A DNA stretch of 64,000 nucleotides from Casuarina equisetifolia (lineage: Eukaryota > Streptophyta > Magnoliopsida > Fagales > Casuarinaceae): assembly GCA_028551475.1 (NCBI GenBank), contig CM052361.1, positions 13,523,501-13,587,500 of the forward strand, read 5' to 3'. Both the position numbers and the translations under genes were made by a program. Positions within the stretch are counted from its first letter, which is position 1. Every line of letters starts with the position of its first letter. The notes beneath the pieces are model-generated. The model did no database searches and was not told the DNA's origin. It saw nothing but the letters and a program-made list of their open reading frames with translations. Below, in pieces: positions 12,323-24,158 of the stretch.

Positions 12323-13573
12323 TGTTCGGTGAAATCTAAATGCAAGTGAACATGTCGAACAAGTAATATAATGATAAGAAAGATATCGTCCCACAGAGAT
12401 TGGTGATTACTAGACCAACTAATTACTAACGGTGAATAACTCCTAGAATTTATCTAACAAACCAAATTGATGGATGATAGATTAACTAACTAAGTCTAAG
12501 AAAACTTAATAAAAGAAATATGTTAGAGCATATGACTTCACCATAATTACTAGGTACTAATATTGATTATTTATGCTTGTAAGAGAGATAATATCTATGT
12601 GATGGCGGAATTTTCTAATTTATTTACTATCCTATGTCTAGGTATAGCAAACCTACTTAGTTCATTAATTCACTATATCTCTATATGTGAATTGAAACAA
12701 ACCAAATGCATTAGGATCTATGAATATTCCCAGTTTACACCAAAAGCCACACAAACAATATGGTATATGTCTATCCATATTTAATTTATGGTTACATATT
12801 ACAAGAAGCAACTACATGCTATTTCCTGTCGGTCTTTAACATGCAAATCAAGTCATCTAAGTGGTAGCTAATCACCTAAAAGCATTAAACTCCGTAATAT
12901 GTAACTTCACATAAATAAAATATCTTGCAAAACATAATAATCATAAGATTCATACCATCATAATTAGGTTACATCGTAGCTCTAACAAAAATAAACTAAA
13001 ACATAAAGAAATAATGAGAAAGAATGGTAATAAGAAATAAAGAAGGCATCTTGAATCCAAGAACAAGAAGTCTGTCACCCTTTTTGTCTTCTCTTCAAGA
13101 AAACCTTGAATTCTTGGCTTCTTTCTTGAGTTGTGCTCAATTTCCTCCTCCCCTTCTTTTGCCTCTTCTCTTCTCTTAAATAGGGTTTAGGTTTAGACCT
13201 ATCTCCTATCCTAGTAGAATTGGGTTTTAGAGACCTAAAATAATTGGGTTTTGAACTCCTAAATTAATTGAGACTTGAATTCCTAACATGACTGGGTTTT
13301 CTATTTAAATAGAAAAGACAATAACAATAGAAAATCTAATAACAATTATCCAAAGCCCAAGCCCATCTTGACTCTCTTGATCTTGATATTACAATTTTGC
13401 CACACAATAAGCATCAGGTTCTCCATGTTCATTCCTTTTCTCCTTGTCTCCTTGTGCTATAAAAACAAGACAAATTTAAATAAATAAGAGGAGTTCAAAT
13501 ATTTTCTCATAAGCATTGTATTATTTATTGCCTAAAAAATAGATAAAATAACTCTATAAAAATAGAGTTATCA
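12323..13573 (-). repeat. 3' LTR of the gag-only element
   Basis: 1251 bp, with TG...CA ends on either strand. The 73-codon ORF inside it (12563-12784) recurs in the other LTR and is not a gene. Confidence 0.92.
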
Positions 13574-15143
13574 AAACCCCCAAACTTAACATTTTGCTAG
13601 TCCTCTAGCAAAAGCAATAAACAATATATGTTTTAGATAAAACCCCTTCATGATATTCTCCCATAATTGCTCAACTTAACAATTTAAAAAAAAAATATAG
13701 CTTTCATCCAAACACCACAATTATTTCATAAGATAAGATAGACTCTTAACTATGTTGACCGTGTGTGTGTGTGTGAGTCCTTATCTTTTCAACTATATGC
13801 ACTCCAAATAGATTCACATTAATATACAATCTCTTAAAATCTTTAACCAAACCTCATATGTTTGCTTTTCATTCTTCTCTCCACTAATGTAAGCCAATCA
13901 TCTAATCAAAAATCAATAGGACTTTTATAAGCTTGTAATGTAAGGCTGGGCTAGGGGTAAGATGAAAGTCATTTAGGCTTAATTCACCCATGAACACATT
14001 ACTTTCTAGGATCTCATCAAAAACTCTTGTCACTTTCTACCATCACTTTTCTCATTCTTTTCCATCTAAAAATGCTTGATTTCACTTGGATTCTAACACT
14101 CATAAAGCCACAATCATGCTTGCATCAATAAAACAAGTAAAAGTATTAGACATGTAGTCACTATACTCTTATCTTGCCAATCATTTCAATTACTATGCTT
14201 AATGGCTTTAACTCAAAACATTGAATGGCATAAATATGATAAGGAATGATAAGAGGATTCTATTCTTGGGCAAATGTTGTACTTCCTTTCTTTTCTATTC
14301 TTTTTTTTTTTTTGCAAAAAATAGAATACTATGCCCACTTAATCATTGTAATCAATTTCTTCTTCCCATGCTCCATCTTCCTTTCAACATTTATTCATCT
14401 CAAACAAACTTCCATCCTACAAGTCAACATGTTCATGGGCGTGGGACGATAAGATAAGTTGTTCAAGGCTTATGGCTATATATATGTGGGTGTCATTAAA
14501 AAAAATGGATAAGAATCAAGGCTCAGCGGGGTGACTGGTGATAAATAAATAGGGTTGGCTTGAAAGGTTCAAACGATCCAAAGAATGGCCTAAATCATTT
14601 TCTCAATTAGATACAGCTTAGGATTTCTCCTCAAGAGAAAATCAAACAAATTCTAAGATTCAGGTGAGATCTAAGAAAATCACATACTTCACATGAATGT
14701 TCTCTAGAGATACACACAATTTCAAAAATAAAGGACTTTTAGTGCTCAATAGGTGGATCAACATAATCAAAATCACACTTAACTCACACTACAATTGCAA
14801 GTTTGAACAAAATCTATATCTTCCAAAGAATCACCAAGAATTCACAACATGGGATGTAATCATGACATAAAAAAAATTTCAATCAAATTTAGCACAAAGG
14901 TTCTTTCCCTACCCCCAAACTTGAATGAAGCATTGTCCTCAATGTAAAAAGAAAAGAAAGCAATCATAATGAAGGAATAGGAATGAGAAAACTCCCTTGA
15001 TTGTAAGTCATATCCATGTAGAGCTCTGAGGAGATGGTGGTGACAAAACTTCTAATGAAAAGACTAAAACGAAATTGCTTGGGTTGCCTCCCAAGAAGCG
15101 CTTGCTTTATAGTTTTCAGCCAAACTATCCTAGATGTTGTTGC
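13574..15143 (-). other. Non-coding interior of the gag-only element
   Basis: About 1.57 kb between the gag stop and the 3' LTR. It holds no ORF above 80 codons, a short GT run at 13762-13776, and the polypurine tract at the LTR edge. In an autonomous element this space would begin pol. Confidence 0.6.
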
Positions 15144-16790
15144 TCAAGGAGGATGAAACTCCAATAGTTTAGGAGACAGCTTGTGTCGTTTGATTGTTGA
15201 GCATTCTTCAATAAGCACAACTGTCTCATATACTTCCAACTTCTTTTTGTTCTCCAGTATCTCGTTCAACAATTTTGCACAACTAGATATTTGAACTGAA
15301 GCATCTGTAAAAGAAATGTTAATGTGCAATTTTAAAGATATATAAAGGGATTCCAAAAACTGCTTATCTTTTACGTGTTGCTGGAATCTTTGGGGAGATG
15401 GAGTTGGAGGCATAAAGGACATAGGATTTTTTGGAACAAGGTTGCTCCTAGGTGCCTCATCAAGTTGTATGCTGGCATCTTTGTCATTATCTTTGAGACT
15501 CTCTTTGTCAACATCAACTTCTCCTACTTGCTTGCCACATGTTGGGGTTATTGCCTCTATGGTATCTTCAAGACTTTTCTCTATATCACTAGGCAAAGGA
15601 CCCTCCTGATTCTCTGAGATCATACTAATGAGCTGACTCATCTGCACCTCTAATTTTCGGATTGAAGCTTCTTGTCTCTGAAAACTCGCTTCTTGATTAT
15701 GAAATCTTGCTTCAATCCTCTCTGTAAAGTTCTGTGTGGTGCTAGCTAGCTCACTAATCATGTTCTCGTAGTTAGGTTTCACCTCTTCTGTTTGCCAAAA
15801 TGTTGGTTGCAGTCTCATCTCACTTGGGTTACTCCATGAAAAAGTTTGATGGTTGTGTCATCCCAGATTGTACGTATTTGAGTAATAATCATTTTGTGAC
15901 CTACTAGGAATTTCAACAAAATTAGCATAATCATTATAATGAGCATTAGGGTTACCTACTTGACATTCTGTGCTCTCATGTGCTCCACCACAAAATTCAT
16001 ATGATCTACTTTGATGTCTCACAACTGGAGTATTTAGGTTGTCTATCTTCTCATTGAGCACTTCTAATTGTGTAGACATTATGGTGAAGATATCTACTTC
16101 ATGGACTCCACTTGCTTGATGCATTGGTAGCCTCTTAGTAGACCATTGATAGCTATTGGCTAACATTTCCTCCAAAAGGTTATACGCCTCTTCTGCAGTT
16201 TTGTTGTGCAAATCCCCTCCTGCAGCTGTATCAATTACAAAATGAAGATTTGTACTACACCCATCATAAAAAGTTTGTACTTGTAACCAAATGGGTAGTC
16301 CATGATCTGGACATTTCCTTATAAGTTCCTTGAATCTTTCTCAAGCTTCATACACTGATTCATTGTCCATCTGCATAAAAGTAGTAATATCGTTATGCAT
16401 TTTTACAGATTTCACCAAAGGAAAGAACTTACTAAGAAATTTATGAGCCAAATCATCCCATGTAGTAATCAATCCTGCAGAAAGAGAAAAGAACCAATTT
16501 TTAGCTGTATCTCTAAGAGAAAATGGAAATAGTTTCAACCTAATAACATCTTCTGTAACTCCATGATCTCCAATCATGTCATAGAATTCAAGGAATGCTT
16601 CAATGTGAGCATTTGGATCCTCATTTGGTAGCCCACTATATTGCACAAATTTTTGAAGCATCTTGATGAGCACAGGCTTGATCTCAAAGTTATTTGCCTG
16701 ATTTGCAAGCCTAATGTTTGATGTAGCATTCCAAAATGTTGGTGCAACATAGTCTTTTAAAAGTCTATATGTATCATCATATCTCTCCAT
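15144..16790 (-). pseudogene. gag of the gag-only element, with two in-frame TGA stops
   Basis: This is one continuous frame of 549 codons (terminator included) broken by TGA at 16341-16343 and 15858-15860. Residues 1-150 are a typical plant retrotransposon gag (capsid-type) domain, with FLEFYDMIGDHGV and LKLFPFSLRDTAKNWF blocks. A zinc-knuckle follows (about 16000-15960) but its first Cys position is Tyr. The 15818-15144 part is a coiled-coil-rich linker ending in the segment that leads into the protease in Athila-type polyproteins (KKKLEVYETVVLIEECS). Both stops stand where the family has Trp. All three lesions fit G-to-A changes on the coding strand. The frame is otherwise open, so loss is recent or the full protein is not needed in cis. 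Confidence 0.85.
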
Positions 16791-17000
16791 CCTTGTTACT
16801 TAATCTTTCAACAACAACAACTTAACAAAGATTTTTTTCTTTTTTTCTTTCAAGAATTAAAAGAAACGATTTTTTTTTCAAGAATTAAAAGAAACGATTT
16901 TTTTGTTTTTCAAGAATAATAAAAAAAAATTAAAGGAAAATAAAAGCTAGATTAAACCTAAAAATTATTCGGTATTAATATTAATCAGTAGTAAAACAAC

Positions 17001-17024
17001 CAATCCCCGGCAACGGCGCCAAAA
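17001..17024 (-). promoter_or_regulatory. Primer-binding site (tRNA-Asp type)
   Basis: Read on the minus strand, ggcgccgttgccgggga lies a few bases inside the 5' LTR (17028-18278). It is complementary to the 3' end of tRNA-Asp, as in Athila/Tat-type elements. It fixes the element's orientation. Confidence 0.85.
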
Positions 17025-17027
17025 ACT

Positions 17028-18278
17028 TGTTCGGTGAAATCTAAATGCAAGTGAACATGTCGAACAAGTAATATAATGATAAGAAAGATATCGTCCCACA
17101 GAGATTGGTGATTACTAGACCAACTAATTACTAACGGTGAATAACTCCTAGAATTTATCTAACAAACCAAATTGATGGATGATAGATTAACTAACTAAGT
17201 CTAAGAAAACTTAATAAAAGAAATATGTTAGAGCATATGACTTCACCATAATTACTAGGTACTAATATTGATTATTTATGCTTGTAAGAGAGATAATATC
17301 TATGTGATGGCGGAATTTCCTAATTTATTTACTATCCTATGTCTAGGTATAGCAAACCTACTTAGTTCATTAATTCACTATATCTCTATATGTGAATTGA
17401 AACAAACCAAATGCATTAGGATCTATGAATATTCCCAGTTTACACCAAAAGCCACACAAACAATATGGTATATGTCTATCCATATTTAATTTATGGTTAC
17501 ATATTACAAGAAGCAACTACATGCTATTTCCTGTCGGTCTTTAACATGCAAATCAAGTCATCTAAGTGGTAGCTAATCACCTAAAAGCATTAAACTCCGT
17601 AATATGTAACTTCACATAAATAAAATATCTTGCAAAACATAATAATCATAAGATTCATACCATCATAATTAGGTTACATCGTAGCTCTAACAAAAATAAA
17701 CTAAAACATAAAGAAATAATGAGAAAGAATGGTAATAAGAAATAAAGAAGGCATCTTGAATCCAAGAACAAGAAGTCTGTCACCCTTTTTGTCTTCTCTT
17801 CAAGAAAACCTTGAATTCTTGGCTTCTTTCTTGAGTTGTGCTCAATTTCCTCCTCCCCTTCTTTTGCCTCTTCTCTTCTCTTAAATAGGGTTTAGGTTTA
17901 GACCTATCTCCTATCCTAGTAGAATTGGGTTTTAGAGACCTAAAATAATTGGGTTTTGAACTCCTAAATTAATTGAGACTTGAATTCCTAACATGACTGG
18001 GTTTTCTATTTAAATAGAAAAGCCAATAACAATAGAAAATCTAATAACAATTATCCAAAGCCCAAGCCCATCTTGACTCTCTTGATCTTGATATTACAAT
18101 TTTGCCACACAATAAGCATCAGGTTCTCCATGTTCATTCCTTTTCTCCTTGTCTCCTTGTGCTATAAAAACAAGACAAATTTAAATAAATAAGAGGAGTT
18201 CAAATATTTTCTCATAAGCATTGTATTATTTATTGCCTAAAAAATAGATAAAATAACTCTATAAAAATAGAGTTATCA
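17028..18278 (-). repeat. 5' LTR of the gag-only element
   Basis: 1251 bp, same length as the partner LTR and with two substitutions by eye. On the minus strand it directly precedes the primer-binding site. Confidence 0.92.
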
Positions 18279-18582
18279 AAACACAAACACATAACTTGAT
18301 CAAAGGCTTCAACACACAAGAGAGAGCCACACTATACACTCTTGTTCATGTCGTCTTCCACCATTTTAAGCAACATTTTTTGGCTGCCTCATCAAGCCAG
18401 TTCAAGGGGAGAATAAAAGGGAAGATCAACCTTAAGTTCCTAACTTGGAACTTGAAGAATATGGACAAATATGATATGTATTTAGAATTTTTTTTTTAGT
18501 TCTACAAGAAACCCACGGTTCTTCTCTATGACTAATGTTTAGATCTTGTTAATAGCCTCATTTAAGGCCATATTTCCTAACA
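18279..18582 (+). repeat. 3' LTR of the Copia element, right part
   Basis: It resumes the Copia LTR after the nested insertion. It starts with the duplicated AAACA, matches 5994-6290 of the left LTR and ends ctaaca before the CTAAT duplication. Confidence 0.85.
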
Positions 18583-19215
18583 CTAATATGTTGGATTGGT
18601 GTTATGCACTGTAGTCTCATCTTTAGTGGTATCTATAATAAACTTGGATACACTAATATGATGAACCATCAAGTAATACACTAATATTTTCCTACACTAA
18701 TATGGATCATCAAGAATACTCAAAAGGCTAGAAGCATGCAAATCTAACTCAATCCATGCTCTTTAGACCAAAAATTTGCTACCTTCAAGGTGAACCTCTA
18801 TGGTAGGGATAGTAGGATTCCTAGGTGCGGGTAAGGGTAAGGCGTGAATGTGATTGGGTTGGGTGGCCATTTCAATGGTAGGAACACAACTAAGGGGCTT
18901 ATGTCGTTGTGGATTATACCAAGTTAAAATGATTAGTTCTACAAAATAATGTAATTTTGTAAAAAAAATTCTTAGACCACAATTAAACCCTTTGACAAAA
19001 GCATGGAGACAATATTGGAAAATATATTTAGAATTCAATGAATTATAGTACATGAATAGATCTTATTTATAGTGATGTATAAGATCTCTATTCCTGGAAA
19101 GCAAACAATGAAATAAGTGATAGTTAACAATTACAATTTAGGAAAGCATTTGAAAATATAAATTTAGAGTTATGTAGATTTGGAGAGATTAAGAAAATGT
19201 TATGACCCTGAATTT
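18583..19215 (-). pseudogene. Copia gag relic, proximal part of the minus-strand copy
   Basis: The best-preserved stretch is 18763-19053 (96 codons, minus strand), with PTIEMATQPNHIHA and VHLEGSKFLV, the N-terminal gag region of a Copia element. Upstream on the minus strand (19054-19215) it still matches the leader of the + copy at about 2080-2280. It continues at 5658-5395 beyond the inserted Copia element. Confidence 0.6.
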
Positions 19216-20182
19216 ATTGTATGCCCCGTGTGCTCCTAGAAAGTTTGAAGGCAAAATCAATAAGTTCATTTTTGACGATGAGACTGACATGGCAAGAATA
19301 TGGAGAATCTGATTTTAATCAGCGAATTGCCTAATCTATCTAACTAACCAAATCAACTAAATTATTATAACTAATCAACCATTTAACAGAACCAGTTAAT
19401 AACCTTCGTGCAACATACACATCTTTCTATGGGTAGTTAGTTTGTAGGCTGTGTTCCGCACGAACTACTTCCATTTCTTATCCTCTCGACATAAGTCACT
19501 ACATATAATTTGTAGACACGAAATAAATTGCCTTGCAAGAGGCACGTATTCCTAGCGTGAGAAGTAGGAATAACTTTCCTTGATACTCATGAATATTTTA
19601 TTTGTAAATTAAGATAAAATAGGTGTTTGTTAATTTATACAACCAAATATATTTCATAATGTATTAAACTGTAAAATTATGGTGTTTATCTTGGAAACGT
19701 TCTGAACAGTATATATAGGTCAGTATCGTCTTTATAATATTTTCATTGTCTGACTGTATTTGTACCTCAAAAATGAAATGAAAGTGAAACACTATATGTC
19801 ATCCTTATAGTTTCTTCGCAATCAAAGATCGAAAGACGGTTAAAGAAAATACGTTTTAGTAGTTCATGCAGAAAAAGGTCACATTGGTAGAGATCCAAAA
19901 AAAAATTGGACATCAAAGGTTTGTAAATCTTCACACCATGAACCTTTGAAGATGAAGCAGCTAAAATTAAAATTAAAATTTAAAAATTTAAAAATTTAAA
20001 AATTTTAAAAAAAAACACCAATCTTATAGCGACAAGCAAAATACTATAAAGGACCATTTCTTATTTGAAAAAATAAACATTTTTTATTTGATGGGATATT
20101 ATATGGTCTCATGAAAATATCTTTAATCATCAATTTGTGATATATATTAAATTTTACTTACTTATAAAAAAATTATAAAAAA
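19216..20182. other. AT-rich intergenic sequence
   Basis: No ORF or domain seen. An A/T homopolymer-rich stretch with repeated aatttaaaa units lies at about 19960-20015. Confidence 0.5.
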
Positions 20183-20547
20183 ATGTTAAATTGGTATAGA
20201 GTTGTCATACATTGGTAAGATTTGGGCTTGTAAAGAAGTTCATAGGTAAAACAATACCCCTTCTCTTTGAACTAACTTTTGTGGAATGATTAAGCTTTTT
20301 AATATGATATCAAAGCCTAATTTTCTCTATAAATATGAGTATAATTTGACCAAGAGTCTACAAAGTAAAAATGATATTACAATATGATTTGAGTTAGACC
20401 ATTACAATAAATAGTCATGTTAAATATTAAAATAAAGTTGTCTTACATTGCTAAAATATGAGTTTACAGAATGATTTATATATAAAGAAATATCTCCTTT
20501 CACTTCAGCTAATTTTTGTAAAAGCATTGAGTTTTACACTAAAAGCC
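20183..20547 (+). mobile_element. Candidate diverged TRIM (short direct repeats with PBS-like motif)
   Basis: Two imperfect direct repeats, 20183-20317 and 20417-20547 (about 130 bp each), begin atgttaaat, share gttgtc-tacattg and end near aaagcc. The first ends in atgatatcaaagcc (20304-20317), which resembles an initiator tRNA-Met primer-binding site. The roughly 100-bp interior has no ORF. Size and layout fit a terminal-repeat retrotransposon in miniature. No target duplication is visible, and identity is low. Confidence 0.4.
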
Positions 20548-20900
20548 AGTAAACTAAACCCTTCGGCCGCCCATATGCTCTCTGCGATGCGTTACAAGCT
20601 CGCGTTGGTCTACGGGGAATCGTGCGCGTCAGCTTCCTCTCGAAAAATGGATCTTGCCAGGAAGCGAGAACGACAGCCCTCTGTAGTTTTACAGTCACCA
20701 CATGTTCCCCAGCGCCGGTGAAATCCTGAAGAGACCTTTAAAGATGTCTCCTTACTCTTTGTACATATACGACCTGAAAGTGGTCCTGCTCTGACCTGCA
20801 ACCGTAGACTTCAAGAGTCTCTACGGTTTTCACAACCAAAGCCCCCAAGTAAAACAGAAGAAATAAAGAGGCTCAGATTCCATGCACTTCCATACAAGCC
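20548..20900. other. Unexplained GC-richer island
   Basis: At 20560-20730 the composition is far more GC-rich than its surroundings, with several CG dinucleotides. ORFs run on both strands (458-721 part of + and 20610-20801 on -), and neither resembles a family I know. It could be a decayed first exon or promoter, or part of a DNA transposon. Confidence 0.25.
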
Positions 20901-22300
20901 CAATTTAAGTGTCGGTGGGGGCATCTCTCCTATCCAAGCATTATGAGATACTAACCATCAAAGTCAACAACTTAAAAAGGAGGAATCCAATCAACATTCT
21001 TCTCATGCTTGCCATTATCTACGTCTTCTATCTTGTAGCTTTCAATCACAATTATGATCGATTTGGACCCTTTCACTTCGATATTTAAGAATGTATTTGT
21101 ATGTATCATGTATGTATTCTAGCTATACGTTGTTGTGAACATCTTATTTCTCATTTTTTGTTCGTCATGTTTTGGAAGGTCTTAGAGGGATGCTATAATA
21201 ATCTAAGAAACTACCGATATCCAAAAATATAAGTTTATAAGCTTAGTTAAATTACATTATTTTAACTATCTTATACTATTAACAAATATATGTCAATCAT
21301 GATGTGATCCTTGAGTTAGATAGTAATATAATTTTCAGAGTATAAAATGATTTGATCATCTTCTGAATTATTTCTCTAATATTTGTATTATTTATTTCAT
21401 CTTTCTATTACTTGTCTTGTATATGTAATTACCATTTTTCACAACATAGTATATATAGAAGCAATTCTATGGAGTTTATTATCATAGCAGAGTCAATAGA
21501 ATTGTATTTGCTTAGCTTTTGGCTTTCTTTTCCTTTTCTTATTTCACACGTTGTAACATATACTCATTTGAATCTTTTTTTTTTAATGTAAGACTTAGTA
21601 TATTATATATGCATCCACACAAAATAATTTCTCTTCAAATATAACTTGTATCTATCTTGTTAGCCATTTTAAGAACCACTTGTATCATGTTGTATATCAT
21701 TATTAATTTTAATACCCATTATTTACAATCTTTAAAAGAAACTAGAGTACAATAAGTCGATATATCATCTCAATCAAAAAATTTAAGCCTATTGATTCTA
21801 TACCTAAAAATATTTTATATTTGCGACTTACCTTTGTGGCAGCCATGAATGTAGCATTTATTTTACAATCTCTCTTGATCACAACTTAGTCATGTAAAAA
21901 TTAAGAAAATTCAACCAAAAAAAAATCATGATTTTCAAGCAAAGAAAATAACTCAATCACAAAGCACATCACAAATGAAGACACTAATATTACATAAATA
22001 TTGAATCTACAATAGCAGGTTGTGTGGCAAAGTTCCGTCAGTTTTAGTATTTACAAATAACAGAGACAATGTTGAATCTAAGAAACTATATAACAGTATT
22101 TTTGACCGAATACAAAGTAAAAAGAAGGTTGTTATACTTGCAAAAGCAACGAACATTGCCAACTCAAGCTTAAAAAATTATCAGTAAGTACTGACTCACT
22201 TGGAATCAAATATTATTTAAGACCAAAAAATTTCAAGTACGATACTAGGTGCGTGCATGAGTATGTGTGTTTAAATTTTAAAAAAAAAACTCAGAAATTA
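20901..22300. other. AT-rich intergenic sequence
   Basis: Nothing recognised. ORFs are short and the composition is uniformly AT-rich. Confidence 0.5.
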
Positions 22301-22499
22301 AAACAGAAGAAAGAAGGAAGTCCCAAGTAACTCCAAACTCACATTCTCCCATGTGAGATGCCTTTTCTTCTTACTTTTGCTTAACTGGAACACCCATAAG
22401 TCATCAAAACAACCAATATAGTCACTTGTATGTAACACGTATAAGCAAACATATTTCTTTCTTAAAATTTTTGTACCTCACCTTTCATAGCCTTAACCC

Positions 22500-22870
22500 A
22501 ATATTTTCACTCTCCCTCATCAGAAGTCAAATTAATGCCCACGCCAGAATGTCCAGTTTCTTCAATAAAACCTACCCACATGAGGTTTAGCAATTGTCAG
22601 TGAAAAAGACTGCTTCAACGGCCTCAAAATGAGCTGTGCTGCCATCAATGTGGACTCCTGTGGGCTGGATCAAGCATTATGTCACACATCTCTCCCCCAT
22701 GTGTAGTACTGTCAGATATGGAAGATAGTTCTTTCTGAAGCAACTTATTTACCCCTAACTACAAAGGCTTGAATATCGTTATCCCCGGTGCTTGAGGCTT
22801 TTGCATGAGTCCTGTATACGCTACTGCAGGCATTGGCATTTCCAATAAAGAAGAATACATTTCAAGGAGA
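22500..22870 (-). pseudogene. Possible degenerate exon fragments, unidentified
   Basis: On the minus strand, short coding-looking stretches appear in shifting frames: PTGVHIDGSTAHFEAVEAVF near 22590-22660 and MPMPAVAYTGLMQKP near 22790-22850. Stops and frameshifts separate them. I cannot assign a family. They may be relics of a processed gene or simply chance openings. Confidence 0.2.
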
Positions 22871-24150
22871 CTAATCTACTCGTAATATTGGGAAATGTAG
22901 AGTCACTATTCCTCTTACTAAAAAATCTTTTAATTTATAATTCATCATCTTTTCTTCTTTTAAGACCACATACTTTCAATGAAGATCATTCAATTTATTA
23001 AGACAGATCTAATCTTGCATCTTATGCCTTTCAATGCAGCAATTTAGACCAAACATTAATAATGGCACTAAATATATCATCTACCTTATCACCAGTTGGG
23101 TAAAAACCCAATCTAATATGGATCAAGAAAACCAAGAAGTTGGGGAAAAGTATTCACCAAATCTTTCAAGCTGAAAACACAATTCAATCACAAATCTAAC
23201 GAATCATACCCCGAAACACAGATTAAATTGGACTCCTTATTGATTGATAAAACCATGCGAAAAATTGAAGCAAATTCGCTATATGGTCAAAACTTCTGAT
23301 CTACACTAATAATAACAATGATATATTATGATTTATCTATCTTGTAATTACCCAGAACAAGTATGAAAGACATTTCTCATCTTTTTACTCCTCTCACTTT
23401 CTCTAATTTGGGGAAAAAAAATGGATTCTTTTCTTTGATTACTTTCATCAGACATCGACCATACATACCTAGGCTGACCCTATCTTGTAAATGAATATGA
23501 ATTGTTGGAAATACATTTATCTTAATATACATGTCATTTTCTTGAGGACAGAAGGAACCCTTTGATAACACACAAAGCGTAGTCAAGCCAATGTAGTATT
23601 AATTATGAAAATTGAATATCAGATGAATATCGCCAATATTAATATAGACACAAGATTATGTCAAAATAAAATAGGTGCTCAAAGCTTCAATACACGTAAT
23701 AGATGTTATACATATGGAGCTAAAGTCCAACTATATGGCTAAGAGCATTTTCAGCATTTTCAGCAATTGTGATTTTTATACATATCACATGAAGAAATTA
23801 CGGCACTTGATGTACATTAAGTTTTTATACATACTTGTTGTACCAAGCCAAACTCTATGTATAAATACCGGGAAAGTTCACATGCTTGAATAAATGAGTT
23901 ATCTAATATAATATATACACACCAATACTTTCATAATTTATTGTCAATAAACGCAATTATATTGGACTAATTTTTCATGAAAATGCAAAAGAAAAATGTG
24001 GGTACCTTGTGCTGAATATGATAACAAAATGCTGTCTATTTTCTCCTCCTCGTATACATTCAGATCTCAACGTTGTCATTTGGGTCTTAAGGAAAGATTT
24101 ATGCAAAACGTGCCATTTTGTATTCAGTGAAATACTTGGCTCAAGACGCA
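22871..24150. other. Intergenic sequence, nothing recognised
   Basis: AT-rich. The open stretches here (23377-23586 -, 23675-23893 +) have no recognisable features. Confidence 0.45.
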
Positions 24151-24158
24151 CTACATTA

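Larger units (their letters stand above)
12323..18278 (-). mobile_element. Young gag-only LTR retrotransposon (TR-GAG / Athila-like, non-autonomous)
   Basis: Two 1251-bp LTRs (12323-13573 and 17028-18278) bound a 3454-bp interior. On the minus strand they read TGATAA...CGAACA. AAACA is duplicated at 12318-12322 and 18279-18283. The minus-strand primer-binding site (about 17001-17024, ggcgccgttgccgggga) is complementary to tRNA-Asp. A G-rich polypurine tract (gtttgggggtttt) adjoins the other LTR at about 13574-13586. The only coding content is a gag-type ORF at 16790-15144; I see no reverse transcriptase, RNase H or integrase. This matches the TR-GAG class of non-autonomous elements. The LTRs differ at only two sites I could find (12617 region t/c, 13315 region a/c), so insertion is recent, on the order of 1e5 years for a rate near 1e-8 per site per year. 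Confidence 0.9.
5659..18582 (+). mobile_element. Degenerate Ty1/Copia element with two LTRs, carrying a nested insertion
   Basis: The left LTR is 5659-6290. The right LTR starts at 11908 and, interrupted by the nested element 12323-18278, ends at 18582. Both begin near ttggctcat and end in ctaaca. The target duplication CTAAT flanks the element (5654-5658 and 18583-18587). A primer-binding site for initiator tRNA-Met (tggtatcagag, 6293-6303) follows the left LTR, and a polypurine tract (aagtgggaga, near 11897-11906) precedes the right one. Broken pol is readable on +. Reverse-transcriptase fragments lie around 9620-9800 (AFLNETLDKKIYIVHP-like, then a decayed YGLK..P.Y motif). The end of RNase H lies at about 10970-11070 (ANPLTKE). 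The first 220 bp of the LTRs differ at roughly one site in six, so the insertion is old. Confidence 0.88.

Noticed and set aside
12563..12784. 73-codon ORF found twice (also 17268-17489)
   Set aside because: It lies in the two LTRs of one element and duplicates only because the LTRs do. No known LTR codes a protein like it.
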